Below are positions 48,277-61,712 of a DNA stretch of 64,000 nt, in pieces; the first letter of the stretch is position 1; every line of letters starts with the position of its first letter. The stretch covers positions 3,970,001 to 4,034,000 of the forward strand of contig JAQFVV010012420.1 in assembly GCA_028023455.1 (NCBI GenBank). The letters are read 5' to 3'. Under the pieces are notes generated by a model that was not told the DNA's origin, searched no databases, and saw only the letters and a list, made by a program, of their open reading frames with translations. Position numbers and translations under genes: made by a program. The stretch comes from Epiperipatus broadwayi. Its lineage: Eukaryota > Onychophora > Udeonychophora > Euonychophora > Peripatidae.

Positions 48277-48994
48277 TTTGGGATGGAATTACTAAGCAAT
48301 ATTGGATGAGTACTTACAAAAAATTTCTGAATTTATTTAATCTTAATTCATGGACATGATTGTTTGACACATTAATATTATCTACCAAGTTTTTTTGGAA
48401 CATTACAAAATTCATATAATTTTTTTTTCATCTGAGACTTTCATTTGTAATTCTTTCAATGTTTAAATCACTTTTTTTTATTATAAATTCAGATTTTTAA
48501 AAAGATATTTCTATTTATCTTTTCTTAGTGAACTTGTAAATCTGATTAAAAAGACTACTTGTTTAAATTTTTGTTTCAGTATTTTTATGAAAAATGTTTT
48601 CTCTAGCATATAAAATTCAGATGTTTGCTATTCTCTTTCCTACAACTATTTGTATTGTTGTTTTTGTTTTTTTTAATTTCTAATTACATTCTTTAATTTT
48701 TTTAATCTGTGTATGATTGCTGTTTCTGCAAAACAGTATACTTTTTGGATTTTGTTTTCCTTAGTAACAGTAACTTTAATACTTCACCTTTATTGTTATG
48801 TAATGATGTTGTCAAAACATTTATTTTTAAATATTATTACCTCTTTCTAATTATATAAATGTATAGTATTTAATCTTGTAGTGTGAAACCTTGTGACTAT
48901 TATAATAAAATCAATTTTACTCTGACAGGAATGGACAGAATTTTGCAGTGCAAAAATTATTTGCAATTTTTCCAATTGTAGTCTACCACCTATA
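48277..48994. other. CNOT4 intron, no element recognised
   Basis: AT-rich, no repeat boundaries or coding similarity seen. Confidence 0.45.
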
Positions 48995-49365
48995 TCATCA
49001 TCATCATCAACCATTATCAATCCACTGCAGGATGGTCTCCAAGTTTAATCCATCTTCTCCAATCTTTAGCTTCTCTTCTCCACATCACCCCTGTACACTT
49101 ACTTACTTCATCCATCCATCTCACATGTGGTCTCTTTCTGGGTCTTTTACAATATCTTGGAATCCAGTTTAAAAAATTTAATTGTCCATCTGTTATCATC
49201 TCTTCTAGCAATATGTCCAGCCCAACTCCATTTCAATCTTTTAATTTTTTCAATGAGGTCAGTAACACCTGTTTGTTCTCTTACCCATACTTGCGTTTTC
49301 GATCTTTTCTTGTTACTCCCAACATACATCTCTCCATACTTCTTTGAGTGGTCTGAAGTCTCGGT
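48995..49365 (-). mobile_element. 3' fragment of the RTE-like LINE (third copy)
   Basis: It starts with the (TCA)n tail and follows 1011-1375 closely (KKRSKTQVWVREQTGVTDLI and KRLKWSWAGHIARRDDNRWT on the - strand). It is 5'-truncated at about 49365, the usual outcome of LINE insertion. It is younger than the copy at 5.2 kb. The inserted or adjacent repeat begins at 49399. Confidence 0.88.
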
Positions 49366-49398
49366 ATATTACAATATAATAATAATTATAAATAGCGA

Positions 49399-52260
49399 TG
49401 TATCGGTCGAAAAACGTATATCGATTCAACAAGAACCGGAATACAGGTAAAGTACCTCGAGTCCGACCATGTACAAGATATATAAGTCAGGTACATCGTG
49501 AATTCTGCCCTATTTACCTATATCCCCAGGTCAAAGATCTAATCAATAACATATCTCAATGATAATATCGAACTCTTTCACTTTCACCATCCCAGAGCCG
49601 AGCATAAGATTCATACTAATTCTATTTAATGAGATCTTGGGTGATTGCGCTTATATATATAAAACTTAAAATAAAATATTAATTAAAATAAAAAGTAAAT
49701 AAAACGATTCGAACACACTGGAAATTTAATTTTATACATATATTTTAACTCATTAATGATTTAAATTTACATTTTACTCAAGCTCACTAAAACAAAATTC
49801 CTTTCATTAGTTTTATATTTACGTACGTACATTTATACGAGACTACGTCATGTAAGACATATTTACATATAGCGGCTATTTTTTTAATTTATTATAGTTT
49901 GCACAAATTTTTTTGTTTACATTATAAAAAAAAAAAAAAGAACTTAAATTAAATGACCACGGATTTTAATTATGTATATAAATTTTCCGTTCACATTTAT
50001 TACAAGGAAATGGGATTATTTTGATCAATCAGCGTATTTAAAAATTGATAGACTGATTCCATAAAAAACATAAACATTTTCTTTCTGATTTAAATATTCT
50101 AAAGAAGAAGAAAAAAAACAATTATAACAAACTGATTTGACGTCATACTCAAAATGACACAAAAAAAGAAAATCATTTATTTTACTTTTCTTTATAAAGA
50201 GAACTACTTCTCATTAAAACAACATTTATTTATTTTAAAAGTGGATCTCGCTGGAACAGCGTTAACTTATTGAAAATAACCTTACAGTGTTTAGAACAGT
50301 AAGTTATTACGAAAAAAATAGAATAGTTAATTATCAAGCACACAAACCACATTGATTTGACCTTCAACTTAGTCATTCTTTATAAATCTAGAACATGAAT
50401 TAGTTAAATTAAAAGATTTAATTAATCACGGATTAAAGCAAAAGAATTGGTTACTCAGGCTGAAGATTCTTGAGTAGAATCATTTCTCTATAGCTTAGGT
50501 ATTAGATAGACAATAAAAGAAAAATGAAACAATGTCGGGTTAATAAAATATGAAGCAAAAAAAGAAAAACAAAGATAGGTTCATATGAGCCGCTTCACAG
50601 ACACTCGTATGCCTCCAAGAACGAAGAAAGGAGTTCAGTATGTCTGCCATGTTGCGACACAATACCGATTGGAGATAGGAATTACAGGAGCGCCATGTCC
50701 GCTGTACGGATATCATGTAAATTACCCAACTCTACCTCGATTACTATCCGGCCCATAGAAGTATGTACAACTGGGAGTCAGATTTCACGCAAATAAATGA
50801 CCGTTTTAGGTCTATCCAACTATCATTCCTTATTAACCCGAGATTTCATAATAACCAAATGTGAATAATTATAATTAAGTAGCCTTAAAAGATCTAATAC
50901 TGCATAAAGATCAACCTATGCAACCAATTACTTCACGTAAATATTTAAGTGACAAAACAGTATATATATATAGAATAAGGAAAAATATTTCTCGAATAGA
51001 TTTCCACTTTCCTAATTTTTAACTTTAAAAAAAAAGCTAAATAATTAACTGACGCTTTTCCAGCAGCGCTGTTTTCAGGTCAAAATATAATACATTTTAT
51101 TTTATCTCAATTTAACAAAATCTAAAGTTATAGAATTCCATCATGGGAAATCATTAGCAAAATTATTTTCACTATTAACATAAGTATATTTTAATATACG
51201 TATATTTGACATAACTTCACTGGCGAGAAAGATAAAACAACTTTTATTTTTATTTAAAAAACTAATTCTTTCTTTACTGATCTCCTCCCCCCTCTTTGAA
51301 CATAATTCGCTATTTAGCAAATTATCTTCTTATAACCCTCGCGAGTGGAGTTTGTTAAGAGAAAAAAAACATGAAATTTTATACTGAAATTAGTAAAAAA
51401 AAAAAAAACAAATAAATATTTTCATATTTAATAAACATATAAAAAAATATTGGGAGCTTGAGTTATAAAAAAATTTATAAATAATTTAAAAAGAAAGGGT
51501 TAAAGAGTCGATTAGGCATTTACGATAAAATTAACTATAAACTTTTAAGCTTTAAGAAGTTACAATTACATTCTAGTTATAGTTAATTTAGAAAGATTTT
51601 AATCTGGACGACAGGGTTTGAACTCTTGCGGCATTTACCTGGATGTTTCCCAGAATGAGATGTTGATGGTTGGTGGCATTTTTTTCAAGACAGACTATGG
51701 CAGCGGCATAATAGGGGATCGGGTCCCAGGAAGGAATGGCGGTGATTTTCCTTTGACTATTCAATGGACATTGCGATGAACATAGAGACGTTCAGCAACT
51801 CTCAACTTTTTCTTCTTTTTTTTTTTTCTGAATGCTATTTATATGGTGGTTCAAGTATTTGAGCTATGTGCTTCCCGAGGTGATTTTTCTTTCTATCTTG
51901 TCAGGTAAAAGAAAAGCATACCTTTATTTTTATTTTAGCAAAGTTTAAACCTCGATAAGATTAAAGATTCTTGTATAATCTTTTATTTGTTTTATATATA
52001 TATATAAACGATGTAGAATTTCCATTAATGAATTAATGGAAATTCCAAAGTAATTGATTTTTTTTTTTATGTGATTTAATTTTACATTTATTTTAAAACT
52101 TCTTATTGAGGCGAAAACCTCTTGAAAGGCCATCTTGGATTCTGTAAAAAAAAAATACATTAAGCATATATATAAAAAAAACATAAAATTCAAAACTTAT
52201 ATTTGAATTTTTTTTAATAAAATACAATAAATTATTTGGTTAATGTAAATAAAACAATGT
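49399..52260 (+). repeat. Second copy of the TGTA-CGGTC repeat, extent uncertain
   Basis: The first 150 bp align with 19905 onward. The region is more mixed in composition than the introns, with G+C-rich pockets at 50580-50830 and 51600-51780. The latter holds GTTCAAACCC on the - strand, a B-box-like motif. No coding domain was seen. The right limit is placed only where the next Tigger-like copy begins. Confidence 0.35.
52016..52045. repeat. Perfect 14-bp palindrome
   Basis: GAATTTCCATTAAT and ATTAATGGAAATTC are exact complements separated by GA. Confidence 0.8.
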
Positions 52261-52270
52261 TATATATGTA

Positions 52271-53127
52271 TACACCTGGGTCTTATTTTATGCGGATTGT
52301 TTTAATGCGATTTTGAAGTTATGCAATTCATGTTTCTTCTTAATATCTTTCATATTTGACTATATTTATTAGATATCAAGAAATTTAAATTATTAATAAC
52401 TGATTTTGACTTGAAATACTTTTTTTTTTTTTTTTCAAAAATATAACATTATATTAGCAGCTAACGTGAATATGGCCTGAAGCTGTATTTAAAATCTTAG
52501 CTTCTATGTAAATAACCTACTTATACTTACATATAAAAATATCGTAATAAATATTCAAAAATTTTAAACTTTTAAAATGTATTTTGTTAGATATAACAGA
52601 AGTAAAAAAATTTTTAGATTGTTAAAATAAATAATGAAGATTTTATTGATTTTTTTAAACTGAAAATAATCTTTCTAATGATAATGTATAATCTTTTTGT
52701 TTTGATTGCGATCTCATTTTTTTAATATAAAAACAGAAAACCATTAACACAGCACAAGACTGAAGGTGGCACTAGTTGTACATCACGAATCTGATTTCTT
52801 ACTAGTTCACAAATGAACGCATATTGTCAAATAGCTGTAATGATTAAAATATGTATGAAAAAATGTAAAATTAAATACTGTACTTAATAAAAAAAGTTTG
52901 TCTTGTATTAATTTTTTTCCAAATATTTGAAATTTTTTATTAGTCATACTTTATTTCCTTATTTTTTTAATGCGAATTTTAAAGTAATTTTTTCTTGTTG
53001 CTTTGCTTTTATGCAATTTCTGAAAATTACTGGAATATACCCCTCATTTTTCAAGGTAAGTTAAGTCTATTTTTTGTGCGCGTTTTCTAAGGAACCCATC
53101 TACTACATAAAACGAGACCCAGGTGTA
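52271..53127 (-). mobile_element. Tigger/pogo-like MITE, copy 2 (inverted to copy 1)
   Basis: The left end TACACCTGGGTCTTATTTTATGCGG and the right end ACGAGACCCAGGTGTA enclose 857 bp. The interior matches copy 1 read on the other strand (for example CTTACCTTGAAAAATGAGG in copy 1 against its complement near 53045-53065). TA lies at each border. Confidence 0.85.
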
Positions 53128-53877
53128 TTTCCCGAAATAAATTATAGCAATTTATTCAAGGTAGTTCTAGTTTAAAATGTTATAAATGATAATAATAAAA
53201 AAAACATCTGAAAAAAAATATACATTTCTATATTTACATTTATACATTTGTGGGTTCAGTTGAACCCAATTAATAAGTGGATTGGATTGTGAAATGAAAA
53301 TCTGAATAAGATTTACCATTTCAATGATAATGCACTGTTGGTTGTCATTGAATTGGAATTTTTTTCTCTATATATTCTTTGAAAACATATTTTTTTAATA
53401 AGTAATATAGTTAAAACCATTCTTATAAAAATACAGAGTGAGGAATATCAAGCATGTCGAGAGATTAAATGCAGTTAGTCATATCTTCAATTAGTTGTTC
53501 AACTAGATAAGAATTTATAATTTCTGTATGATGCCTGTCAGTTTTGTAGTAAAGTTATACATCTTTAATTGTGGAAATAATATCATTTTTGTTTTTGAAT
53601 GAATCAAATAATGAAATGCTAGCTTTTAGAAATGCTATGTTTTGTTACTGTATAACTCATACAAAATGATGCAGCTATTGCAGTTTTTGATTTAATTACA
53701 GGTTTTATAAGATATGATTGTTTCTGGTTCACTTTTGTTGTTGGATTTTTAAAGCAAATTTTTATCAAAATTTATATGCATGATTTTAAAATATCTTTCA
53801 GCATTTCTTTTTGTAAATGACACACTTGCATGATATATATATAATCATGTATATTGCATTCACCATTGTAAAGAAAT
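53128..53877. other. CNOT4 intron, no element recognised
   Basis: AT-rich; nothing with recognisable coding or repeat structure. Confidence 0.45.
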
Positions 53878-54089
53878 ACTGGTTTTTCCAATCTTTATTA
53901 AGGTTATATGTCTTTCTTTTCTTTGCACTTGTTTCAGACATTACACGAAATTATTTTTTCCAATATTTAGTAAAGTTATATGTCTTTCTTTTTTTTGCAC
54001 TTGTTTTAGACATTACACGAAACTGGTTTTTCCAATATTAAAGTTCTCTTATGTCTTTCTTTTCTTTGCACTTGTTTCAGACATTACAC
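53878..54089 (+). repeat. About 72-bp tandem repeat, three units
   Basis: Each unit contains TTTTTCCAAT, TTATGTCTTTCTTTT and TTTGCACTTGTTTCAGACAT. The marker GACATTACAC starts at 53937, 54009 and 54080. Units 1 and 3 carry TTTCTTTGCACTTGTTTCAG, a textbook 3' splice-site context; unit 2 has TTTTAG instead. Confidence 0.9.
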
Positions 54090-54837
54090 ACCTCTTAAAA
54101 TATGATAAAAATGTTATTTGTTACAATAAATTACTTAAATATGTGTACTTCTCACAGCAGAAACATAGTTATCAGCTTCATGATTGACTGAACATTATTC
54201 ACTGCTGTTCCTTGCATAGTGAATGTATTTAAACTGATGAATATATGATCAACATATACAACATTGTGCATTTTGAATGAAGGCATTTGTGTTTTTTATT
54301 TTTCACATTTATTAATTAGTTTGTTCCTTTACACATAGCTGCTTTGATTGTGAAGAGCTGATTCTCACATGTAGTAGCCATACGTATTCTGAAAAATGTA
54401 TTTCTTTTAATATGTAGCTATATAATCTAGCATAATATAATGTCAGTTACCATTACTTTCTTTTAATTCAGTTGATTACAATTGACATCTTGTCCATCTC
54501 TGTTCTAGCGAATTATCAGTTATTATGTGGTGTATATTCTATAATAATCAAAACTTTATAATGTATACTCGTTTACATTTTAAGCATTATATATTTGTTT
54601 CTGTTTAATATTGTATTCTGTTTGACTAAATACTGCTTTATTACAAGAAAATGCCATTTTAAATATGTAATAATTACATATGAATAATTAGCTCCAAACC
54701 AGACTAGTCACATAAACAAAAATTCTTAGTTTTTCAAAAAATTTTGATTAATGAAAGTAATAAATAAATGCTAAGTATTACAACTATGCATGATTATATA
54801 ATCTGAGTTTCTCCTTTCATGATTTCTTACTTTATTT

Positions 54838-55560
54838 TGCTATACATTCTAAATATTTGATTCTGTAATTTTTTAAATAATTATATTCATGTCTTAAAGC
54901 AGTCATATGTTATTTCATGCCCTTAGATTTTTGGCATTTTTAATAATTAGTGCTGTACTTCGTATAACAGTGTAGATGAACTAATTAATAAAATTACCTA
55001 CATATACTTTTACAGATATATTAATGACTTGGGGTGGGAGTGGAGTTGATACATCATGTTTGATTGTTGTTGTTTTTTTCTTGTCAAGTTTGCTAATGTG
55101 CTCCAAAAATATAACAAAATCATTAATTTTATATGTACATACTAACTTTATTTGCTCATTGTTTAAACTGTCTCTACTGTAGAAATTTTCAGGATTTCTT
55201 AAGTCTTCTTTATATTGCTATACATTCTAAGTCTAAATATTTGATTCTGTAATTTTTTAAATAATTATATTCATATCTTAAAGCAGTCATATTATTTTAT
55301 AGCTCTTAGATTTTTGGCATTTTTAATAATTATTGCTGTACTTTGTATAACAGTGTAGATGAACTAGTTAATAAAATTACCTACATATACTTTTACAGAT
55401 ATATTAATAACTTGGGGTGGGAGTGGAGTTGATACATCATGTTTGATTGTTGTTTTTTTCTTGTCAAGTTTGCTAATGTGCTCCAAAAATATAACAAGAT
55501 CATTAATTTTCATATTAATTTTATATGTACATACTAACTTTATTTGCTCATGTGTCTACT
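54838..55560. repeat. 378-bp tandem duplication
   Basis: The segment starting GCTATACATTCTAA near 54838 recurs 378 bp later near 55216. Landmarks are CTTGGGGTGGGAGTGGAGTT, GATACATCATGTTTGATTGT and GTGCTCCAAAAATATAACAA. A few indels separate the copies. Confidence 0.9.
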
Positions 55561-58500
55561 GTATAAATTTGTACTGTCCATATCCCTGAAAATATTGACA
55601 ATTTTGCCTTTCATTTACTAGTGATTTATTCCTATTGCAAATGAAATCAGGTTTTTCTGGAGTCATAATAGTGACTTGATTTATCATCCGTTTTTACTTT
55701 CACCTAGTTAAATATTTATACTTTAGCTATTACATGTTTGGTGGTCAACATGGATGGCTCATTTTTTGGGAAGATATGCAATACTTTTAAGAAAGTGCCA
55801 TGACAGTTAGTTGTATAATTTTGTTTGCTTTATTATATATATTTATGTTGATTATGACCAGTCAGAAATTTTGGGGATTGCAACTTTTTTACATTTAAAA
55901 ATAGTTCTTATACTTTTCTCTGGGGAGGTAGTGACAACATTATTAATAGAAAATTATCAAGAACATTTTTATTTGTTGAATTTAGTACTAGGGTAATATG
56001 GTGTTTGTTTTTGTTTCCTGAAGTGAAATTTTTGTTTATCCTCAGTCTTGATTAAGTGCATGTTAGTTTCATTTTATTGGTATTTAAATACTTGTTAAAT
56101 GATACTTTTTAATAATTATAAAATAAAAAAAATTAGATGTAACTTTAAATATATTATACAAAAGTGTGAAGAGAGTTTAGAAAAAGTTAATAATATTAGT
56201 TATGCTTATTTAAATTCTTATAATCACTAATATCTCCCCCTGCCCTTTTAAAAAAAAAAAAAATTATTTTTAATTATTGTTTTAATAATTTTTTACTTAA
56301 AGCTTTTCTAAGTTTAGCTTGTTTAGGCACATGTGAAAGTATTTCATTTTATATTAGCATTATATTCTGTATCTATAAGAGAATGATATAATTAAAATTG
56401 TTGAAAGTATTTGCATATATTTATGTATGAAAATAATAAATATACAAACTAAGTAAAGGAAAAATAAAAATATAGTAAAAGACACACAATTATTTCTCTA
56501 TAAAGCTGCTTTAATATTTCAACCAGCAGACTGGTTTTCATCACAAAGCACAGCAAAATGGCTATTTCTAGAATTTAAACACTAAAATATTACAAACAGT
56601 TACCTATCAGATAACAAAACTAATTCCTATAGGTTAAATACAAAACTTTGTATAAAAAATACAAAAAAACTCTTTCACAAAAATTTAAAAAAAAACTAAA
56701 ACTATACATATATTATTATTATATATATATATTAAAATATATCAAAAAAATATACTATTATATATGTACACACCAAAAAAACTATATATATATAGACCTA
56801 CATGGATTTTTTTCTCTCTTTTTCTAGATCTGTAATAGACATAAAACCATTATAGGAACAGTTGATTGGATTGTTGGAGAATGTTTTGCTTGCTGATATC
56901 TCACCTGAACTCAGTAATTGCCATCTATTGGCATTATGGTGTAGCTAGGAGCCTTTCATGACCAAAATCTGTCCAATTCTGCCAATAAATAATTTTCAAA
57001 TTTGGTGACATTGTTCTTGCAATATTGTTCAATAGATTTTTTCCCCCATTTTCATAGAATATCTTTTTTTTTTTAGTTTTTTTTTTTTTTTGTTGTTGTT
57101 GTTTAATCCCTAACTCCCCATTTATGTGGGTTATTGACTTTATATATATATAATCTTACGTTATTTTTTATGTGTGTGCCAGCATTTATTTATTACTTTT
57201 TTAATGAAAGGAAAAAAGAAAAACTAAAAAATCACAAAATTTTTAATGTTGTATTTTTTTATTTTTAAAGCATGCCTATAAATGTTCTTTTTATTTTCCT
57301 TATAAACATTTTTCTTCTCAAAATATCTTTCATAATATTTACGAAGTACATATTTATGTATCCATAGATATGAATATATACATATAATATGGATTATATC
57401 ATACAATTTTCATGTTGCTTATTATCAAACATATATACACAATATATAAATATAAGTATACATGTAAAGGATCTTTGGATACATGCAGATATGTATCTTT
57501 GTATATATTTATACAAACACATACATATGTGACTATTATCTATAACCTTTTATATTATTTATGTATGTATGTTTATGTCTATATATATATGTAAAGCATT
57601 TATAATCTTTAACAAAACTTTTCATTCAATATTTAAATCTTAATTGATATAATGCACATTTTTATATAATTTATTGCTTTTTCACTTCTGTTGATTCTAA
57701 GTAGTTCAGAAATGTTAGTAACTTTCATGATAATGAAAAATTGATAAATTGCTAAAACTTATTTTAAGAATTTATCTTCATATTCAATTTTAAAATAATC
57801 CTTGCTTTGAAAATTGTATTTTCCATTCTGGATAGAAAGTATTGAGCCTTTTATTGCTTCTTTAAAAAAAAAAAGAATGTTCTTTATAGCTTACATTTTT
57901 TGTAGTTATCTAGATGTACATGGTATTAAATTAATTTCTAGATTATATATATATATTATTGTACATCTGCTAAGGATGGGAAAGGGATGATTACCATGTA
58001 TGTAGAAAGCATTTTTCCTTTTATTTATTTTATTTATTATTGTTATTATTTTGTATGAAAAATTTAGTACAAATTATGTAAACTGCAGAAAAATTATCAA
58101 GATTTGCAAGAACTCTGTCACAATACAGGCTTATTTGCCAATGATCAGCGAGATAAATAATTCTGTAAAGTGTTTGACCTGGATGTCAGGATATATATAT
58201 ATATAGATTGATTTAAAAATATAAAAAATTTTGGAAAATAGGACAAAAACTGTTAATACATAAAAAAATGATTTTAAAATAAACATTGATGATTTATTAA
58301 ATGACAATTAATTTATTAAAAGATCTTCAGTGATCACTGATGTTATTTTGATTTATCCTGCTGTTTAATTATTTCAGTGCATACCTGGTTTCCTTCTATT
58401 TCCTTTCTATCTGTGAAGTTTGTACCACAGCAATCCTTTTAAGACAAGTTTTTTTTTTTTTTTTGCTCTGGTTGCCATCTAAATTAAGCTTGTATAAGCC

Positions 58501-59119
58501 AGACTCTAAACTGAATTATTAAAATGTATTTTAAAAAGCAACCAGTTTTACCCTTTTATTTATTTTAATGTATGAAAATGTTTATAAAATTATTTGAATT
58601 TCTATATGATAAAGAATCATATTTTGCAAATTTTTGATTTTATTTGAGTGTGTTTATATATTTATACAGGTAAGTATATATTCCTACACACACACAGTAA
58701 AATTATTAGAAATTATAGCTGAAAGGATTGTTTTTGAATTCGATATAAAGTAGTAATGGGAGCTGTTATTGCTTTTCAAAGCAGGCATTCCAATTCAATA
58801 CAATTGCACAAAAGAAAGTATATTTATCAATAAGTATCTTCTATTTTCTGAATATGACAATTGCAAAAAAGCAATTTATCTGATCTATAATGAACCCAAT
58901 GGATTAATTAAAGATTTTTGTCTTTTTTTTAATTATTGTTTGAGTTAAATTTATAATTAAAATGTTTTTAGACACAGGTGAGGTGAGTGTATATATATAT
59001 GTAACGGTAACTCTTATCAATGACTGCAAAAGCAGCAGAATATACAAGAAAAAAATAATATGAGGTTAGGAGTTATTTATCTAGAATTCATACTTCCTAT
59101 AAATAGTCATTTTCTTTAG
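55561..59119. other. CNOT4 intron end, mostly AT-rich
   Basis: Contains poly-T/A runs, TATATA tracts near 56750 and 57420-57590, and a possible hammerhead relic at 56515-56575. No coding similarity was found. It ends in TCATTTTCTTTAG, a good acceptor. Confidence 0.45.
56515..56575 (-). ncRNA. Possible hammerhead-derived repeat lacking stem II
   Basis: The - strand reads GTGATGAAAACCAGTCTGCTGG. GATGA is followed directly by AAAC-CA-GTC and a would-be stem I strand, as if the stem II hairpin had been deleted from CTGATGA...GAAAC-NN-GTC. The match is short and could be coincidental. Confidence 0.25.
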
Positions 59120-59226
59120 CTACTGTACATTCCAGACGTAACACATCAGGGAGCACTTCTCAGAGCTATTGGGGGAGAGGTATTCTACGGGTCATGTGTG
59201 TAGTATTTATTGCTTTATTTTATTAA
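59120..59226 (+). CDS. CNOT4: Candidate terminal CNOT4 exon
   Basis: TTTTCTTTAG is a good acceptor. The exon starts with two bases that complete the phase-1 codon left at 36686. The frame reads TTVHSRRNTSGSTSQSYWGR and runs on for 15 more residues to a TAA at 59224-59226. The first ~60 bases are distinctly richer in G+C and codon-like than anything within several kb, and AATAAA motifs lie at 59340 and 59357. Against it: the C-terminal residues (CVVFIALFY) look non-coding, the sequence has no clear vertebrate counterpart, and GAGAG|GTATTC near 59180 could be a donor of an internal exon instead. The last exon of the gene could also be outside the window. Confidence 0.45.
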
Positions 59227-61700
59227 CAAGAGTTATATATGAGATAAAAGTAATATAGTGGTAAGCTAATTTAATACAATTACTTTGTCTGTTTTTTAGG
59301 AAATATTTTATTCCATTATTACTGTAGTGAATGTATGAAATAAAAATAAGTTTGTAAATAAAAATAATTTATTAATGAAAAAAATAAAATAAATCAATTA
59401 ATAAATAATGAAATAAATCATTAGAATTTTCTTTGGCAATTTCCTTTTTTGAGTACTTTTCGCTTCAAAGATTGCAATAAAACTTTGAATGCTTTTTTTC
59501 TTTTTAATTTCACGTTATAACTTTTTACATATATAAAAAAATTATCTTTATTTATTTCTAGATAGCTTTTCCAGAAATAATTTTGAATACTTTATTATTG
59601 TAGAATATTATATAGTTTATATACCAAAGAATTCAAGTTCCAATATTATATTTCTATCTTTTTTTTTACGCACAAGAAAATAATATTTTTAACAAGTTTG
59701 AAAATAGTATTCATTCTTTAATCTTTCTTTAAAAGTTCATAAATATTCTTTTCCTTTGCTCATCTTGAATGTTCATAAATAACAAAAACAATATCAAAGC
59801 ATGAGCAATTCTGGCTTTAAAATCTCTTATTGCTATCTGGAAAACTTTTATTCTCTTCAATATTTTTTTTTTTTCTCTTTTTAGAATCATTAAGTGAAAT
59901 GCCAAAAGTAATTATATAAGGTGTTTATATCCTAATTTTTTTAACTGTCTGTTTACGGAGTTCCATTCACTAATAGTAGTTTTAAAACTGGTTGAAAAAG
60001 AATGCAGATTAGACAAGTACACTAGGGTTGGAACCAATGAGCTATTTACTTTAACTTAGTACTTCTATTTTCCATATAAACCTTAAGACAATGAATATTT
60101 TCATCACTTTAAGTGAATAATGAAAAACAATATTTTTGACTTCTTACATATAAAAAGGATTATTTAATAGCTAATTCATTTTGCTTTCCTTTTCCTGCTT
60201 CAAAGAAGAGTGGGAGAGAGAGTGAAAAAAAAAAATCTTTCTCATTATAATATTTTTTCGCTAAATCTTTTGGAGTCATTTCACCATAAATTCAACGTAT
60301 TTTATTTTTAATGAAAGGGAAAATTAATTAAATGAATATATCACATTATATTTTTGAAAAAACAAACAATAATGTAACTTTGGCATGGTTAGCAATTAGC
60401 ACAATACTACTATTCAAATTCTTGTGCAACTTGGAATTTTTTTTCATACAGCTGAAATATCACAAACTGAATTTTCCTTTTATGTAACTAAGCCATTGTT
60501 AACCTAGCTAAACATTAAGTTATTGACTGGTATGTGGATATATTTAGCTACTATATGTGACAAAGTAAAATGAAAGAAATTGCAAAATCATGATAATCTT
60601 GAAGTTGTCTAGCCTAGTGAATATTGTCTTCTCCTTCACTATTCCTTTGTGGAGTGATCTGAAGTCTGCCTTGCAATTGGGTATTTTAAATTTTATATAT
60701 TCAGAGGAAAAAATTGTCTTCTTTAATTAAATTTTTAATAACTTGCTTCCCTTTTATTTTCAGGCTAGGAGAAATTAAATTTTCATGTTTTTGTTTATTT
60801 AGAGAAGTATAACTTGACAATCAGAATCTAAAACTCTAATTTTTGATTTTTCTAACTGATCTCTGTAGTCCTACAAAAATTTAAAGTAGCTTTGAGTCCA
60901 ACACTGTTCACTATAGCAATGATCATTGCATGAGAGAATGATTTAAGAGTTACAAAGTTTTGAATTTTTTGGCATTATTGAGATTGATGAGAGGAAAATC
61001 ACCACTCTATCTAGATATATATATATAAGCATGAGTAGTCAATTATAATACACTGCATAACAATGCAGATTTACACAATGGTGCTGACTAATTGGTTTTT
61101 TCTAATAAATGTTTAATATCCAATATGAGAAATTATTCATATTTTGCATGGTGCTGAAACTGGTAGACATATTGTGAGATATAAAACCATTATTTTAGCA
61201 TTGGTATTTATAATTTTGTAGCATAATTTGAGATTTGTTAGATCTTATCTGGAGTTATATTGCAAACCTGTTTATTTATCTAGTTGAACAAAAGAAAGAA
61301 TATTTTTTTTATTCTTATATATAATTAAGAATAAAATTCTTGAATTTTTTTTTATAAATTACGAAATTTATAAATTCATGATCTCATAAAAATGGAAAAC
61401 CATATTGTATTTCTAAATGTTTTTTACAGCAGCAATATTTCTTCCTTCACCATAGAGGCAATTATATGTAGCAAACATGGTAGTATCAAAATTGCCATTA
61501 ACATTTTTTGAATTGATCTTGTAAGAAGCATCATTTGCATTTTATCTATTCATTGGCAGATTTTCTTGCATAGGTTTGTTGCTATATCATCCACTTGTTT
61601 ATTTCAGATAGTGACCTCAATCTTAAATCCTGGGATATCTGAAACTATCAAAATTATTAACTTCAGATTTACTGGATGACAAATATTTCTTAAAGCTAAT
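59227..61700. other. Presumed 3' UTR or intron, then AT-rich sequence
   Basis: Two AATAAA motifs at about 59340 and 59357 could end a transcript, though such motifs are expected by chance here. Beyond them no gene, RNA or bounded repeat was recognised. Confidence 0.35.
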
Positions 61701-61712
61701 TAGATAAGAACT

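Noticed and set aside
58974-58979. Six-base ACACAG between an AG and GTGAGG, a possible CNOT4 microexon
   Set aside because: A match this short is expected by chance in 22 kb of intron, and no sequence similarity can test it.
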